The position numbers were made by a program, and so were the translations under genes. From Bacteriovoracaceae bacterium (GTDB lineage: Bacteria; Bdellovibrionota; Bacteriovoracia; Bacteriovoracales; Bacteriovoracaceae), in NCBI GenBank assembly GCA_028101965.1, contig JAOHMI010000012.1:1-46213 (forward strand): DNA of 46,213 nt, written 5' to 3'. Shown piece by piece: positions 33,294 to 42,393 of the stretch (position 1 is its first letter; each line of letters opens with the position of its first letter). The notes below the pieces were generated by a model, which worked only from the letters and a program-made list of their open reading frames with translations, did not search any database and was not told the origin of the DNA.

Positions 33294-36062
33294 TTAGTAG
33301 ATAAACCTAAAAGAATCTAAATAGACCTTTGATTCTTCAATGGCCAGTTTTATTTCGTCTTTTCGGATATTTAGCAGCTGAATTTCTCGAGTTAGAACGT
33401 AATTATTTTTCTTCTGACTATGTTCGAGATATTTAACTTCTTTATTAATTGTTGTTTCGACTATTTCTAAGCTTCCTGATATTTGTTCTTTTCTCCATAA
33501 CTCAACTGCTTTTTCTCCAATGGAAATAAGATTCGCCAAAGATGAACGTTCAATCCCACTTAATTGTGTTTTAATATTTGGATTAGCATCTTGGACCACT
33601 TGATCAATTTTTTCTGCTGGAAACTTTTGGGTATGATCTTCCCCTTGAAGGTTGAGGAGAAGTCTTTTGGTTAGAGGAGGGGCGTATTTTTCTATTTCAA
33701 ATTCTTGAGGGCCCATGGCCTGGAGCTTAAAGTTCATTTCTAGAAAAGGCTTTGGTTTACCCTCTTTTTTTCGAGTGACGATGGTAGCATTTCCGACTTG
33801 CTCTCCTAAAATATACTCCATGATACCCACCACTAGTGGATGATCCCATGTCATAAATTGAATTTCTTCGTTTTCACATGCTAGCGCACGGTTAGTGGTG
33901 TAGCTAAAACCATCACTATCTAATGAGGGAAAGGAAGAGATGAACATATTGTCACCTGGTTTAATATAATATATATCGTCACCAAGCTCTTCCACGTCTA
34001 CTCCAAACACAGTGTAAACATCTTCTAAGAATTTTTGCAGCTTCTCGCTTACATCCACATTCGCCAACTCGAAGTTAATTAGATTAGCTTTTTCGCGGTT
34101 AAATGAATTGAGTTCAACCAGAACATCACGTCCCTTTTCAAGTTCTTGTGAAAATTCAATAAATTCGTTTTTCCATTTTCCTAATTGAACTGATAACTTT
34201 GCTTGATCATTTTCTAACCAGCAGGCTACATTCTCCAGCATTTGATTGAGTTTATCTGAGCATAGTTCGAAAAAACCATTACTCCCATTTACTGAATGAT
34301 TAAATAGACTCATCGTTTGATGAAAGTAATTATATAAGACTTCTTCCCAACTATTTTTAATAAAAGGAATATGGATATTAATATTATTTTTTTGTCCGAT
34401 TCGATCAAGCCTGCCTATTCTTTGTTCCAGCTTGTCGGGAGATAAGGGAAGATCAAAGAGAATAAGATGAGAAGAAAACTGAAAATTTCTTCCCTCACTG
34501 CCTATTTCAGAACAAAGAAGTATTTGAGCACCTTGGGGATCAGCGAAGTAAGCTGCTTGTCGATCACGGGCCATAAGACTGTGATCGCTGTGAAAGGTCG
34601 CAATGTTCTTTAAACTAGAAATTCTCTTTAATTTATTTTCAATATTTATGACTAATTTCTTTGATCGACAAATAAGTAAAAATTTCTGTTCTGAATTTTC
34701 TTCTAACAATTCTTTAAGCCATTCCATCTTGCTGATGAAAGCTGGGTCATCATACTCATCGAAAGTAATATCCTTTGAATAAAAAGAATCTTTTTTTACT
34801 TCCAATGGAGAGGTATGGATAACTCTTTGAGGAAAGTTTAAATTAATTTTCTCTAAACTCTTTCGAGTATTTCTGAAAAAGACTCTTCCATGCCCATAGG
34901 TCTGGACAATTTCTTGAATAATTTTGTTAAAGTCTGCACTTTTAATGACCTCATCAGGCAAATGTTGATCCTTAAGAAAAGTAATCTCCTCTTCACTTAA
35001 TGAATTTTCATTCTGCAGTTTTTTTACTATCCGAGAAAGATTTATGTATTGCCCGACATCTTCTTGGAACTTCTCAAAAGATTGAAATTGATTTGCATCG
35101 ATAAGTTGAAGTCTTTCGAAGTGTCCTTTGAGGCCATTCATCTGAGGAGTTGCAGAAAGAAAGAGAACAGACTTAATGGCATTCGTTAATTGAGAGAGGT
35201 GATTAAAGAGTTCTTGATTTTTTTCACTTTGATCAATTTTATGCACTTCATCTGCAACGATCAAGTCATAAGAGTTTGCGATCAGATCATTAATTATTTC
35301 AGGATTGAGGCATAAGTACTTTGTACTCATGATTGTGAAATTCGAAGTAGAGACTTTGGTATCTGAAAAGCCTTCTTGATCGCTTAAAACATCAAATGAG
35401 ATATTATATTTTCGATAAAGCTCAAAAAACCATTGAAAACATAAAGCTTCTGGAAGAATAATAAGAATTTTCTTTGCACGTTTAGTTATGAGTAATCGGT
35501 GAATAATTAAACCTGCTTCAACTGTTTTTCCTAGACCAACTTCATCGGCCAATATGACTCTGGGGTGAACTCGACGGCAAATCTCGTCTACCAAATACAG
35601 TTGATGTGGAAGAAGCTGAACTCGCCCGCCGAGCATTCCTCGATAAGGAAAATGACTCAGCCAATGTTGAAACTCATTAGTATGCTTTCTTAGTAAATAT
35701 GATTGATGGTAGTCAGTACATTGATTAAATAATTTTTGTTCAGGCTTAACAAAGTTGATTTTATCACTTATGAGAATTTCTGAAAATTCTTCACCTTGAT
35801 CACTCACATATCTGATTAGACCATTTTCATCAGTTGTAACTGTCTCTACAACTAATTTTTCACCATCATGGTCTGCGATTTCATCCCCAATTTCAAATCT
35901 TACTCGCCGAATAGGAGCTGAATGAAGTCCATAATTTCGCACCTCTTCCACGGCATTGAATTTGATCTGAATAGTTCGATCAGTAAAGTTAGTTAGAAGC
36001 CCTAGACCAAGCTCTGGCTCGGCCAAGGACATATATCTTTGTCCAATTGTTAAGTTTTTCAT
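33294..36062 (-). CDS. rapA: RapA-like SNF2 helicase (RNA polymerase recycling ATPase)
   Basis: A 922-residue cytoplasmic protein. The N-terminus (residues 1-110) has the double Tudor-like RapA region starting IGQRYMSLAEPELGLG. The SNF2 motor follows: the motif LADEVGLGKTVEAG with Lys179, motif II ADEVHK with Asp271 (DEVH instead of the usual DEAH), and FLSATPQ. The second lobe contains GSEGRNFQF and QRIGRLDRIGQ. The C-terminal 300 residues correspond to the RapA-specific tail. RapA binds RNA polymerase and remodels stalled or post-termination complexes using ATP. Length is close to the E. coli protein (968 residues). It is the first gene of an operon with the ABC-F ATPase and is divergent from the histidine kinase, with 64 bases between the starts. 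No clear ribosome site precedes the ATG. Confidence 0.85.
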   Translation of the reverse strand: MKNLTIGQRYMSLAEPELGLGLLTNFTDRTIQIKFNAVEEVRNYGLHSAPIRRVRFEIGDEIADHDGEKLVVETVTTDENGLIRYVSDQGEEFSEILISDKINFVKPEQKLFNQCTDYHQSYLLRKHTNEFQHWLSHFPYRGMLGGRVQLLPHQLYLVDEICRRVHPRVILADEVGLGKTVEAGLIIHRLLITKRAKKILIILPEALCFQWFFELYRKYNISFDVLSDQEGFSDTKVSTSNFTIMSTKYLCLNPEIINDLIANSYDLIVADEVHKIDQSEKNQELFNHLSQLTNAIKSVLFLSATPQMNGLKGHFERLQLIDANQFQSFEKFQEDVGQYINLSRIVKKLQNENSLSEEEITFLKDQHLPDEVIKSADFNKIIQEIVQTYGHGRVFFRNTRKSLEKINLNFPQRVIHTSPLEVKKDSFYSKDITFDEYDDPAFISKMEWLKELLEENSEQKFLLICRSKKLVINIENKLKRISSLKNIATFHSDHSLMARDRQAAYFADPQGAQILLCSEIGSEGRNFQFSSHLILFDLPLSPDKLEQRIGRLDRIGQKNNINIHIPFIKNSWEEVLYNYFHQTMSLFNHSVNGSNGFFELCSDKLNQMLENVACWLENDQAKLSVQLGKWKNEFIEFSQELEKGRDVLVELNSFNREKANLINFELANVDVSEKLQKFLEDVYTVFGVDVEELGDDIYYIKPGDNMFISSFPSLDSDGFSYTTNRALACENEEIQFMTWDHPLVVGIMEYILGEQVGNATIVTRKKEGKPKPFLEMNFKLQAMGPQEFEIEKYAPPLTKRLLLNLQGEDHTQKFPAEKIDQVVQDANPNIKTQLSGIERSSLANLISIGEKAVELWRKEQISGSLEIVETTINKEVKYLEHSQKKNNYVLTREIQLLNIRKDEIKLAIEESKVYLDSFRFIY

Positions 36063-36126
36063 AATAAAGCTGATAATAGCCTAAAATCTTAAGAAATTCT
36101 TCTTTTTTCACCGAGAAGATAAAAGC

Positions 36127-38358
36127 GTGAAAAATTTTTCAACTACTCTCAAATTCACCATTTATGGCAGTCTTTTTGGCCTGTGTTTTCCCCTATTGGG
36201 AATGTGGATTATTGCCATTGATCAGGACCTGGGTTTTATCGAAACTCAATTTGCAGGAAATAGTCTCCTTCTGATTATCGACACAGCTCCACTGGTTTTA
36301 GGCTTTTTTGCCCATCTCATCGGGAAAAGACAAGAGAATTTAGAAAATTCACTAAAATTGCAATTTAAAGAAGATAATGAAAACCTCACTTCGGAATTAC
36401 CTAGCTCAAGAAAAATTATATGGCAGTCCTTAATTGTATTTTTGCTACTGAGTTCAGCTTCTTTTAGTTTATGGATGTATCTTGGCAAAATTAAAGATAT
36501 CAACCTTGATAAGACATTAACTAAGTTGAGTGAAGTGCAATTTGATAGCTCAGTTCAGTCACTTGAGAATTTGATGCTGGCCATGGACAGATTGACTGCA
36601 AGATACTCACATGGTCTTTCGAATAGTCAGCGAACTTGGGAATTAGATACAAAGAGCTATCTCGATGACTATAAAGTTTTTCAAGCAATTGAATGGGCAA
36701 ATGCATCAGCTATTGTAAAATCAATTTCCCCTTTAAAAGGAAATGAGAAGGCAATGAATTTAGATTTAAACTTCGAGGAGCACAGGAAAGATGCTTTAAG
36801 CTTATCTCTCGAAAAACGTGTGGGAGTTTTTTCATCTCCTATTAGGCTGGTTCAAGGAGGTAAAGGAATTCTTTCTTTCCATCCGACATATGATGAAGAT
36901 AAACACACTGGCTTTATTGTTGGTGTCTATGTATTGGAGTCACTATTTGAAAAATATTTAAAACCAAACTTTGAGTATTCTGTCCACATAGGCAATGAGA
37001 TTGTTTATGAGTCAGAAGGTTTTCTAAAAAAATCAATATCTCATTTCAATACTTTTCAGGTTAGGAACCTATCTTTTGAAATTAATTTTCACCCTAGCAC
37101 AGTACTGGTTAGGGAAAATAAAGATATATTTGAAACGACCTATATTTTTATTATTTTATTTCTTATCTCAGGTGCCTTAACCTTTTTGTACTATTCCTTG
37201 CAGTTAAAAAAAGAAAAGCTTTATTTGAGTCGTGAAAAATTGCAAGAAACTACTATCGAAAATGATCGCATTTCAAGAATGATTCAATCATTATTTGATA
37301 ATGCTCAAGGAGTTATTTATCGGTGTGATCCGAACGATAATTGGACCATGAGGTTTATCAATCATCAGGTTGAAGCTTTATCTGGGTATCCGGTGAAGGA
37401 CTTTATCGAAGATAAGGTTCGCTCTTACGCCAGTATTATCCATCCAGAGGATACTGAGCATGTTGATCGTACTGTGCAAGAAGGTGTTGAGGCGAAATCT
37501 GTTTTTGAAATTGATTACCGAGTTATATGTAAAGATGGGACAACGAGATCTGTTCATGAAAGAGGAGTTCCATTATTTGATGATAAAGGAAATTGTTATG
37601 CCTTGGATGGCTTTATTGTGGATATTACTCAAAGAAAGCATCTGGAAGAGCAATTGGAGAATGAAAAGATCAAGTCACTACAGAATGCTAAACTGGCAAC
37701 ACTAGGCGAGATGGCAGCGGGTATCGCTCATGAAATTAACAATCCTCTTTCAATAATTTCAAACTCGATTGAGCTTTTGATTAAAAAAGGTCAGGCGGTT
37801 GATAGTGAAAACAAATTTATTAAAAAAATTGTAAAATCAGTTGAAAGAATGAGCAAGATAGTAAGGGGATTAAAAAAGTTTTCACGAAAAACTGACGAAG
37901 TAATGCGAGCGGAAAACTCATTGCAAGAATTAATTACGGAATCAATTGATCTAACTATTGTTAAATCAAATCAAAAAGAAGTTCCAATTCATCTCGATCC
38001 CTTTGAGGACGTTACAGTTTATTGTGATGATATTCAAACAGAACAAGTGTTGATTAACCTTATTAATAATGCCATTGATGCTTGTTGGGAGAATGAAGAT
38101 AAATGGGTCAAGATCAAAGTGGAAGAAAGTGCACAAAATCTAATTAAATTGGTCGTCATTGACGCTGGAAAGGGAATAAATGAGGAAAACATCAACCAAA
38201 TTTTTGATCCTTTCTTTACGACGAAAACTCAAAGTCTTGGAACAGGTCTAGGCTTAAGTATTAGTAAAAATATCGCTAATGAACAAGGTGGTGACTTAAC
38301 CTATGAAGTTAGAGAGGGAAATACCGCCTTCATTTTTACCATTCCAAAAGCTAGTTAA
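36127..38358 (+). CDS. Membrane sensor histidine kinase with PAS domain
   Basis: A 743-residue protein with a GTG start preceded by GAGAAG. Predicted membrane segments lie at about 11-31, 46-65, 97-119 and 336-358. The region 120-335 is a periplasmic sensor loop of the CHASE type by position. Residues about 384-500 form a PAS domain with PAC-like end (IDYRVICKDGTTRSVHERG). The kinase core follows: H-box AAGIAHEINNP with phosphorylated His535, N-box LINLINNAIDACWE, G1 DAGKGINE, F-box IFDPFFTT and G2 GTGLGLSISK. All catalytic motifs are intact. It lacks a receiver domain and no response regulator gene lies next to it, so it is an orphan kinase here. It is divergent from rapA. The sensed signal is unknown. 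Confidence 0.9.
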   Translation: MKNFSTTLKFTIYGSLFGLCFPLLGMWIIAIDQDLGFIETQFAGNSLLLIIDTAPLVLGFFAHLIGKRQENLENSLKLQFKEDNENLTSELPSSRKIIWQSLIVFLLLSSASFSLWMYLGKIKDINLDKTLTKLSEVQFDSSVQSLENLMLAMDRLTARYSHGLSNSQRTWELDTKSYLDDYKVFQAIEWANASAIVKSISPLKGNEKAMNLDLNFEEHRKDALSLSLEKRVGVFSSPIRLVQGGKGILSFHPTYDEDKHTGFIVGVYVLESLFEKYLKPNFEYSVHIGNEIVYESEGFLKKSISHFNTFQVRNLSFEINFHPSTVLVRENKDIFETTYIFIILFLISGALTFLYYSLQLKKEKLYLSREKLQETTIENDRISRMIQSLFDNAQGVIYRCDPNDNWTMRFINHQVEALSGYPVKDFIEDKVRSYASIIHPEDTEHVDRTVQEGVEAKSVFEIDYRVICKDGTTRSVHERGVPLFDDKGNCYALDGFIVDITQRKHLEEQLENEKIKSLQNAKLATLGEMAAGIAHEINNPLSIISNSIELLIKKGQAVDSENKFIKKIVKSVERMSKIVRGLKKFSRKTDEVMRAENSLQELITESIDLTIVKSNQKEVPIHLDPFEDVTVYCDDIQTEQVLINLINNAIDACWENEDKWVKIKVEESAQNLIKLVVIDAGKGINEENINQIFDPFFTTKTQSLGTGLGLSISKNIANEQGGDLTYEVREGNTAFIFTIPKAS

Positions 38359-38508
38359 AATTGATAATGCCTCATAATATTAAGTATTAGTGTTCATTTT
38401 TGAACCATTTTTATCAATACTTGTCCCCTTAATACTTTTTTATTCGTTAACAATTCTCTTTTCTTTGGCTAGTCTCAAGATTCCAAAATACTCATAAAGG
38501 GAGAATAT

Positions 38509-39753
38509 ATGAAGCAATTAGCTTTTTGTTTGTTAGTCATGTCGTCTTTTGTTTTTTCACAGGTAATTAAACCTGGAGAAAATCGCGGCTTTGTTAAACT
38601 TAAATTTAATGGAGATTTTAAAACTGCCTCCGGCCCAATCAAATTTACTTATAAAGTAAATAGAACTGGTGGAGTAACAAAATTAACCGACTTAAGTAAG
38701 CCCTATGCTGTTCTTAAAGGTGAAGGTTGTTTAATCCTTGGTGGAACAAAACTATTATCCTGGAGTTATTGCGGAATTAACATAAAACCCAAGCAAACGA
38801 CTAATATTGAAGTCAGTTTAGTTAAAATATCCTGGGACCCAAAGCGGACATGGATTGACTTGGGCAATAAATTACACTTAGACCTTATTCCATATGTAGA
38901 AAATAGCTATGCCAAATTTAACTTTCCTGCAAAACCAATGCAGGTCAATGGGAAAATGGAAAACCAAACAATAATTTTACCGTTTGTGAGTGGACATAAA
39001 ATTCAGGTTCAGTACACTAACGTTTTAGCCTATAAGAACCAAAGCAAAACAATCTCTCCAATTTTTAGTTCAACAAGTATGATTGATGTGACACCGAGAG
39101 ATCTCAGAGGAACAATTAAAGTTCTTGGGGAGAATCTACACTTCGCGACTCCTGGGACAAAAAATAGGAACTCCAGTTATTCTAGGATGGGGAACTATAA
39201 ATTGTTTAACTTTTTGCCAAAAGCAAAAGAGATCAGAAAAGTAACTTTAACTGGTGCACTTCATCCTCGCTATTCACTACGAATAAGAACTAAACTTTCA
39301 CAAAATACACAAAGAGTTATTTGGAATAGACTTGATGTGGGTGAAGACAAGAAAAATTCCTTTAGTTTAAAAGCATTTCCTTTAATGGCAGGAGAAGGAG
39401 TTTATGAGTTTCTAGTTAACAACATTAATCAAAGTGTTGATGTGATGTCTAATCGCACTCTTACCTTAAAATTAAAATCACTTAATATTGGTAAATTAGA
39501 AGGAAAATTTGATGGACTTTATAGGCTCTATCAACTCAATCCAACAACAAAAATTGAGAAAAGACAACTCGGTTATGCATTCGGATGTAACTTAACCAGT
39601 AGTAGCTGCTATCCAAGAATTGACCTAAAAACTTATTTTCCAACTCAAACAACCATTGAAGTACCTTTTGGTTATACATACCAAATAGATTCTTATATGA
39701 AAGTTCATAATGGAGAACTTGAGTTTCAAGATACAATGGAAGTTCGATTATAA
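38509..39753 (+). CDS. Secreted beta-rich protein of unknown function
   Basis: A 414-residue protein with a strong ribosome site (AAAGGGAGAA) and a signal peptide (residues 1-17, ending FVFSQ). The mature part is rich in Lys, Asn, Thr and Tyr with alternating polar and hydrophobic residues throughout, typical of beta-sandwich or beta-barrel secreted proteins. No repeats or catalytic motif were recognised. Four cysteines lie as two pairs: two near residues 74-88, and CNLTSSSCYP near the end. It faces the protease operon tail to tail, and the hairpin between them may serve both. Confidence 0.75.
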   Translation: MKQLAFCLLVMSSFVFSQVIKPGENRGFVKLKFNGDFKTASGPIKFTYKVNRTGGVTKLTDLSKPYAVLKGEGCLILGGTKLLSWSYCGINIKPKQTTNIEVSLVKISWDPKRTWIDLGNKLHLDLIPYVENSYAKFNFPAKPMQVNGKMENQTIILPFVSGHKIQVQYTNVLAYKNQSKTISPIFSSTSMIDVTPRDLRGTIKVLGENLHFATPGTKNRNSSYSRMGNYKLFNFLPKAKEIRKVTLTGALHPRYSLRIRTKLSQNTQRVIWNRLDVGEDKKNSFSLKAFPLMAGEGVYEFLVNNINQSVDVMSNRTLTLKLKSLNIGKLEGKFDGLYRLYQLNPTTKIEKRQLGYAFGCNLTSSSCYPRIDLKTYFPTQTTIEVPFGYTYQIDSYMKVHNGELEFQDTMEVRL

Positions 39754-39769
39754 ATTAGATTATTATTAA

Positions 39770-39817
39770 AAAGCTTTTCCCTTGAGAATTAAATTTTATT
39801 CAAGAGGGAGAAGCTTT
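39770..39817 (-). terminator. Terminator of the protease operon
   Basis: Minus strand: AAAGCTTCTCCCTCTTGA pairs with TCAAGGGAAAAGCTTTT across a 14-base loop, with a two-base bulge, then runs into TTTTTAATAAT. The 5' arm lies in the last codons of the protease gene, whose TAA is in the loop. It may also stop the convergent gene at 38509. Confidence 0.65.
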
Positions 39818-42393
39818 AATTTCTTGTCCCAGCAAATTATGGGAAGGTATGAACTTTTTAAGTATTTAATTAAACTCAAGCTTCGACATTCTTTTGGTAT
39901 GCGATAATTTATTCTTTTATTCTTTCGATATAGGCTGAATTTATTTTCATGAACCGATGAACCATCAACAATAAATATGGCTTTCATTGGATTTACTTCA
40001 GTTAAGAGGGACTGCTGTTCAACTCCTCCTAAAAAGTCAAACCTATCCACTGAAGTTTTGCTCATCAAGTATCCTTGTGATCCTTCGAAATTTAAGTGCA
40101 TAAGATGATAAAAAGATTTGATTATAAATATAGGATTACTCTCTCCTGTTACAAATGGCTCAATCAAAGGATTTTCCAGATTTTGTTGTTGAAAGAAACC
40201 GTAATCCTCTAGATCGAAATTACTATTTAGAATGATAAATTGAAAATCATAAGGGGTTATGAGCTCGGTTAAAATAATTTTGTTAGGGCTAAGTCGTATT
40301 TTCGGTTTGCCAATTAAAAATTGATTAAGGTGACTCACCCATTGAGCTCTATTTGTTTTTCGGTCGATCAGAGCATATTTATTTTCAATTTCAATTAAAA
40401 TCTTTGAGTTTGTTTTTAGAATAACACGATAATTTGGTATATAGCGATACTTAAGATCTTTGGCCCATCTCTTGATGTTGTTTGTTATTTTTTCGGAAAA
40501 TGTACTTTTAAAATTATCTTTTGAGGCAGTTAAGTGAACCAGTCGAGTCGAACTAGGTAGATCAATTGTAGAGAAGATTGTTTTTTGCTCGATGGTTAAT
40601 TCAGCGGGAGATAGATATTCAAATATAATTTCATTAGAGCCTTCTTTTATAACTAGATTATCATAATTAACAATGGTTTTTTTGGGAAAGAATTGTATTT
40701 CGCGTATTTTCTTTTTTAGTGATACTGAATAGAAATCGTACTGAATATACTTTTTTTTACACAGTTTTTCCACTATTAGTTCATCTTTGGTTTGTTCTCC
40801 ATTTCGTTGCCATAGCCTTAAGACTCGACATTCTTTTTTAAAGGAGATCTCTTGAATAAATTGATTCATGAAGTATATTTGGATTTTCTTATCCCCACTG
40901 GAAAAAAAGTATGCCTTCTTTTGGGATTGAGCAATCGCAGGTATGGAATAGAATTTGACTGCTATTCCGGCACGGGTTTTTATGATTTTTTTACTAAGTT
41001 TTTCTGGTAGTAGGAAACTTTCTGATTCTTGAATGTTTTTATAAAGAGGTAAATTTACTAAATACTGTTTATTAAAATCTCCAATGGTAAGTTGGCAATT
41101 AAGCAATTCTTTATTTTTAAAAGAGTTTTTTAAATTATATGTTAAATACCTTTGATCCGATGGCAGGTCTATTTCGTTTGTAAATATTAATCCGTTGTGG
41201 CAATTTAGCTTAGTTTTAATTTGTTGCTTCTTGCCTGAATAAGCGAATGGAATATTTAAAACTAATTCATTTTGAAGAAGCGATAATTCTAAGTTTTTTA
41301 AATTAGGAGTAATGAAGCCTATAAGTTTATTCTCTAGGATTGAAAGAGAAAGTCGGTCTAAGTCAATGTTATAGATTTGATTCTTGTCAAATTGAATTGA
41401 ATCCTTGAGGTTGTTTAATATCTTAGGCCATGAAAGCAGAGGATTTGCGCTTTTTACAAATGCAAGAATTCCACTTAGAAGTGGAGCTGCTTGAGAAGTA
41501 CCACTTTTAAACCCTATACCTCGTATACCAAGTTGGCCAGAAAGTGTGTTAGAGGGAATTGTCGAAAGGATTTTTTCCCCAGGAAAGTAAAAATCCACGT
41601 TTTTTCCATGATTACTAAAAATTGCAGGCTTTCCTTCAACATCAAGGGCACCTACACAAACGACATTTGATATTTGGCAGGGATAAATTGAGGCAAATTG
41701 TCCTGAGTTTCCCGCGCTAGAAACGATTAATATATTCTTTTCTTGTGCTAGTTTAAGGGCATCATCAATTTTAGCCGTGTGCAAAGAGTGCGGCCATCCC
41801 ATGGACAAATGGATAATTTGTACCTCTTCATTGATTGCATAGCGGATGGCTTGATTGATTAGCGTGCGAAGATTTTTTTTCTTTCTTTTATCCTGGCCAA
41901 ATATTTTAATTGGGAGAATTTCCAAATGGTTTGAGTTATTTATGACGAACGGTTCTGTTATAAGTCCTGCCACATGAGTCCCATGTCCATCCTCATCTTC
42001 AGGAAGATTATTTTCTCCAAAGAAATTAAAACCTAAACAATCTCCTTTAATTCCATTGCCATCTTTATCATCTTTCATTTCAGGGATCGTGCTTTTGTCA
42101 TAGCACTCACTTTCTTTAAAACTTAGATAATCAATCAAGTCTTCATGCCCGTGGTCGATGCCTCCATCAATAATTGCTATTTTGATTTTAGTGGCAGGCT
42201 TCATCTTGCCTAATGCTTTCATGTTCAACTGGGCACCAGGATGCACAGTTTTTTGTTTAAAATGGATATCATCAATATCGATGGTGACTTGATTAATTGT
42301 TGAATTCAAGTGCCATTTATTCTCTTTCCACTTTTGGGCCAATAACAAATTGATATTTATAAAGAGACTTAATGTGATTATTAAAAATCTCAT
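39796..42393 (-). CDS. Secreted subtilisin-like serine protease (S8) with large C-terminal region
   Basis: An 865-residue protein. The ATG at 42393 overlaps the upstream stop (ATGA), has GGAG about 8 bases before it and opens directly on a signal peptide (MRFLIITLSLFININLLLA). A longer start at 42414 was rejected. The catalytic triad is Asp76 (AIIDGGID), His137 (DGHGTHVAG) and Ser300 (SGTSQAAP), with oxyanion Asn229 (SSAGNSG). A Ca-binding-like DDKDGNG precedes the His. Only about 50 residues separate the signal peptide from the catalytic domain, too short for a standard I9 propeptide. Residues about 345-865 are a beta-rich region with no recognised domain, probably substrate binding or surface attachment. 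It is the last gene of a three-gene operon of exported proteins, so the upstream proteins may be chaperones, inhibitors, anchors or substrates. Confidence 0.9.
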   Translation of the reverse strand: MRFLIITLSLFININLLLAQKWKENKWHLNSTINQVTIDIDDIHFKQKTVHPGAQLNMKALGKMKPATKIKIAIIDGGIDHGHEDLIDYLSFKESECYDKSTIPEMKDDKDGNGIKGDCLGFNFFGENNLPEDEDGHGTHVAGLITEPFVINNSNHLEILPIKIFGQDKRKKKNLRTLINQAIRYAINEEVQIIHLSMGWPHSLHTAKIDDALKLAQEKNILIVSSAGNSGQFASIYPCQISNVVCVGALDVEGKPAIFSNHGKNVDFYFPGEKILSTIPSNTLSGQLGIRGIGFKSGTSQAAPLLSGILAFVKSANPLLSWPKILNNLKDSIQFDKNQIYNIDLDRLSLSILENKLIGFITPNLKNLELSLLQNELVLNIPFAYSGKKQQIKTKLNCHNGLIFTNEIDLPSDQRYLTYNLKNSFKNKELLNCQLTIGDFNKQYLVNLPLYKNIQESESFLLPEKLSKKIIKTRAGIAVKFYSIPAIAQSQKKAYFFSSGDKKIQIYFMNQFIQEISFKKECRVLRLWQRNGEQTKDELIVEKLCKKKYIQYDFYSVSLKKKIREIQFFPKKTIVNYDNLVIKEGSNEIIFEYLSPAELTIEQKTIFSTIDLPSSTRLVHLTASKDNFKSTFSEKITNNIKRWAKDLKYRYIPNYRVILKTNSKILIEIENKYALIDRKTNRAQWVSHLNQFLIGKPKIRLSPNKIILTELITPYDFQFIILNSNFDLEDYGFFQQQNLENPLIEPFVTGESNPIFIIKSFYHLMHLNFEGSQGYLMSKTSVDRFDFLGGVEQQSLLTEVNPMKAIFIVDGSSVHENKFSLYRKNKRINYRIPKECRSLSLIKYLKSSYLPIICWDKKLKLLPLE

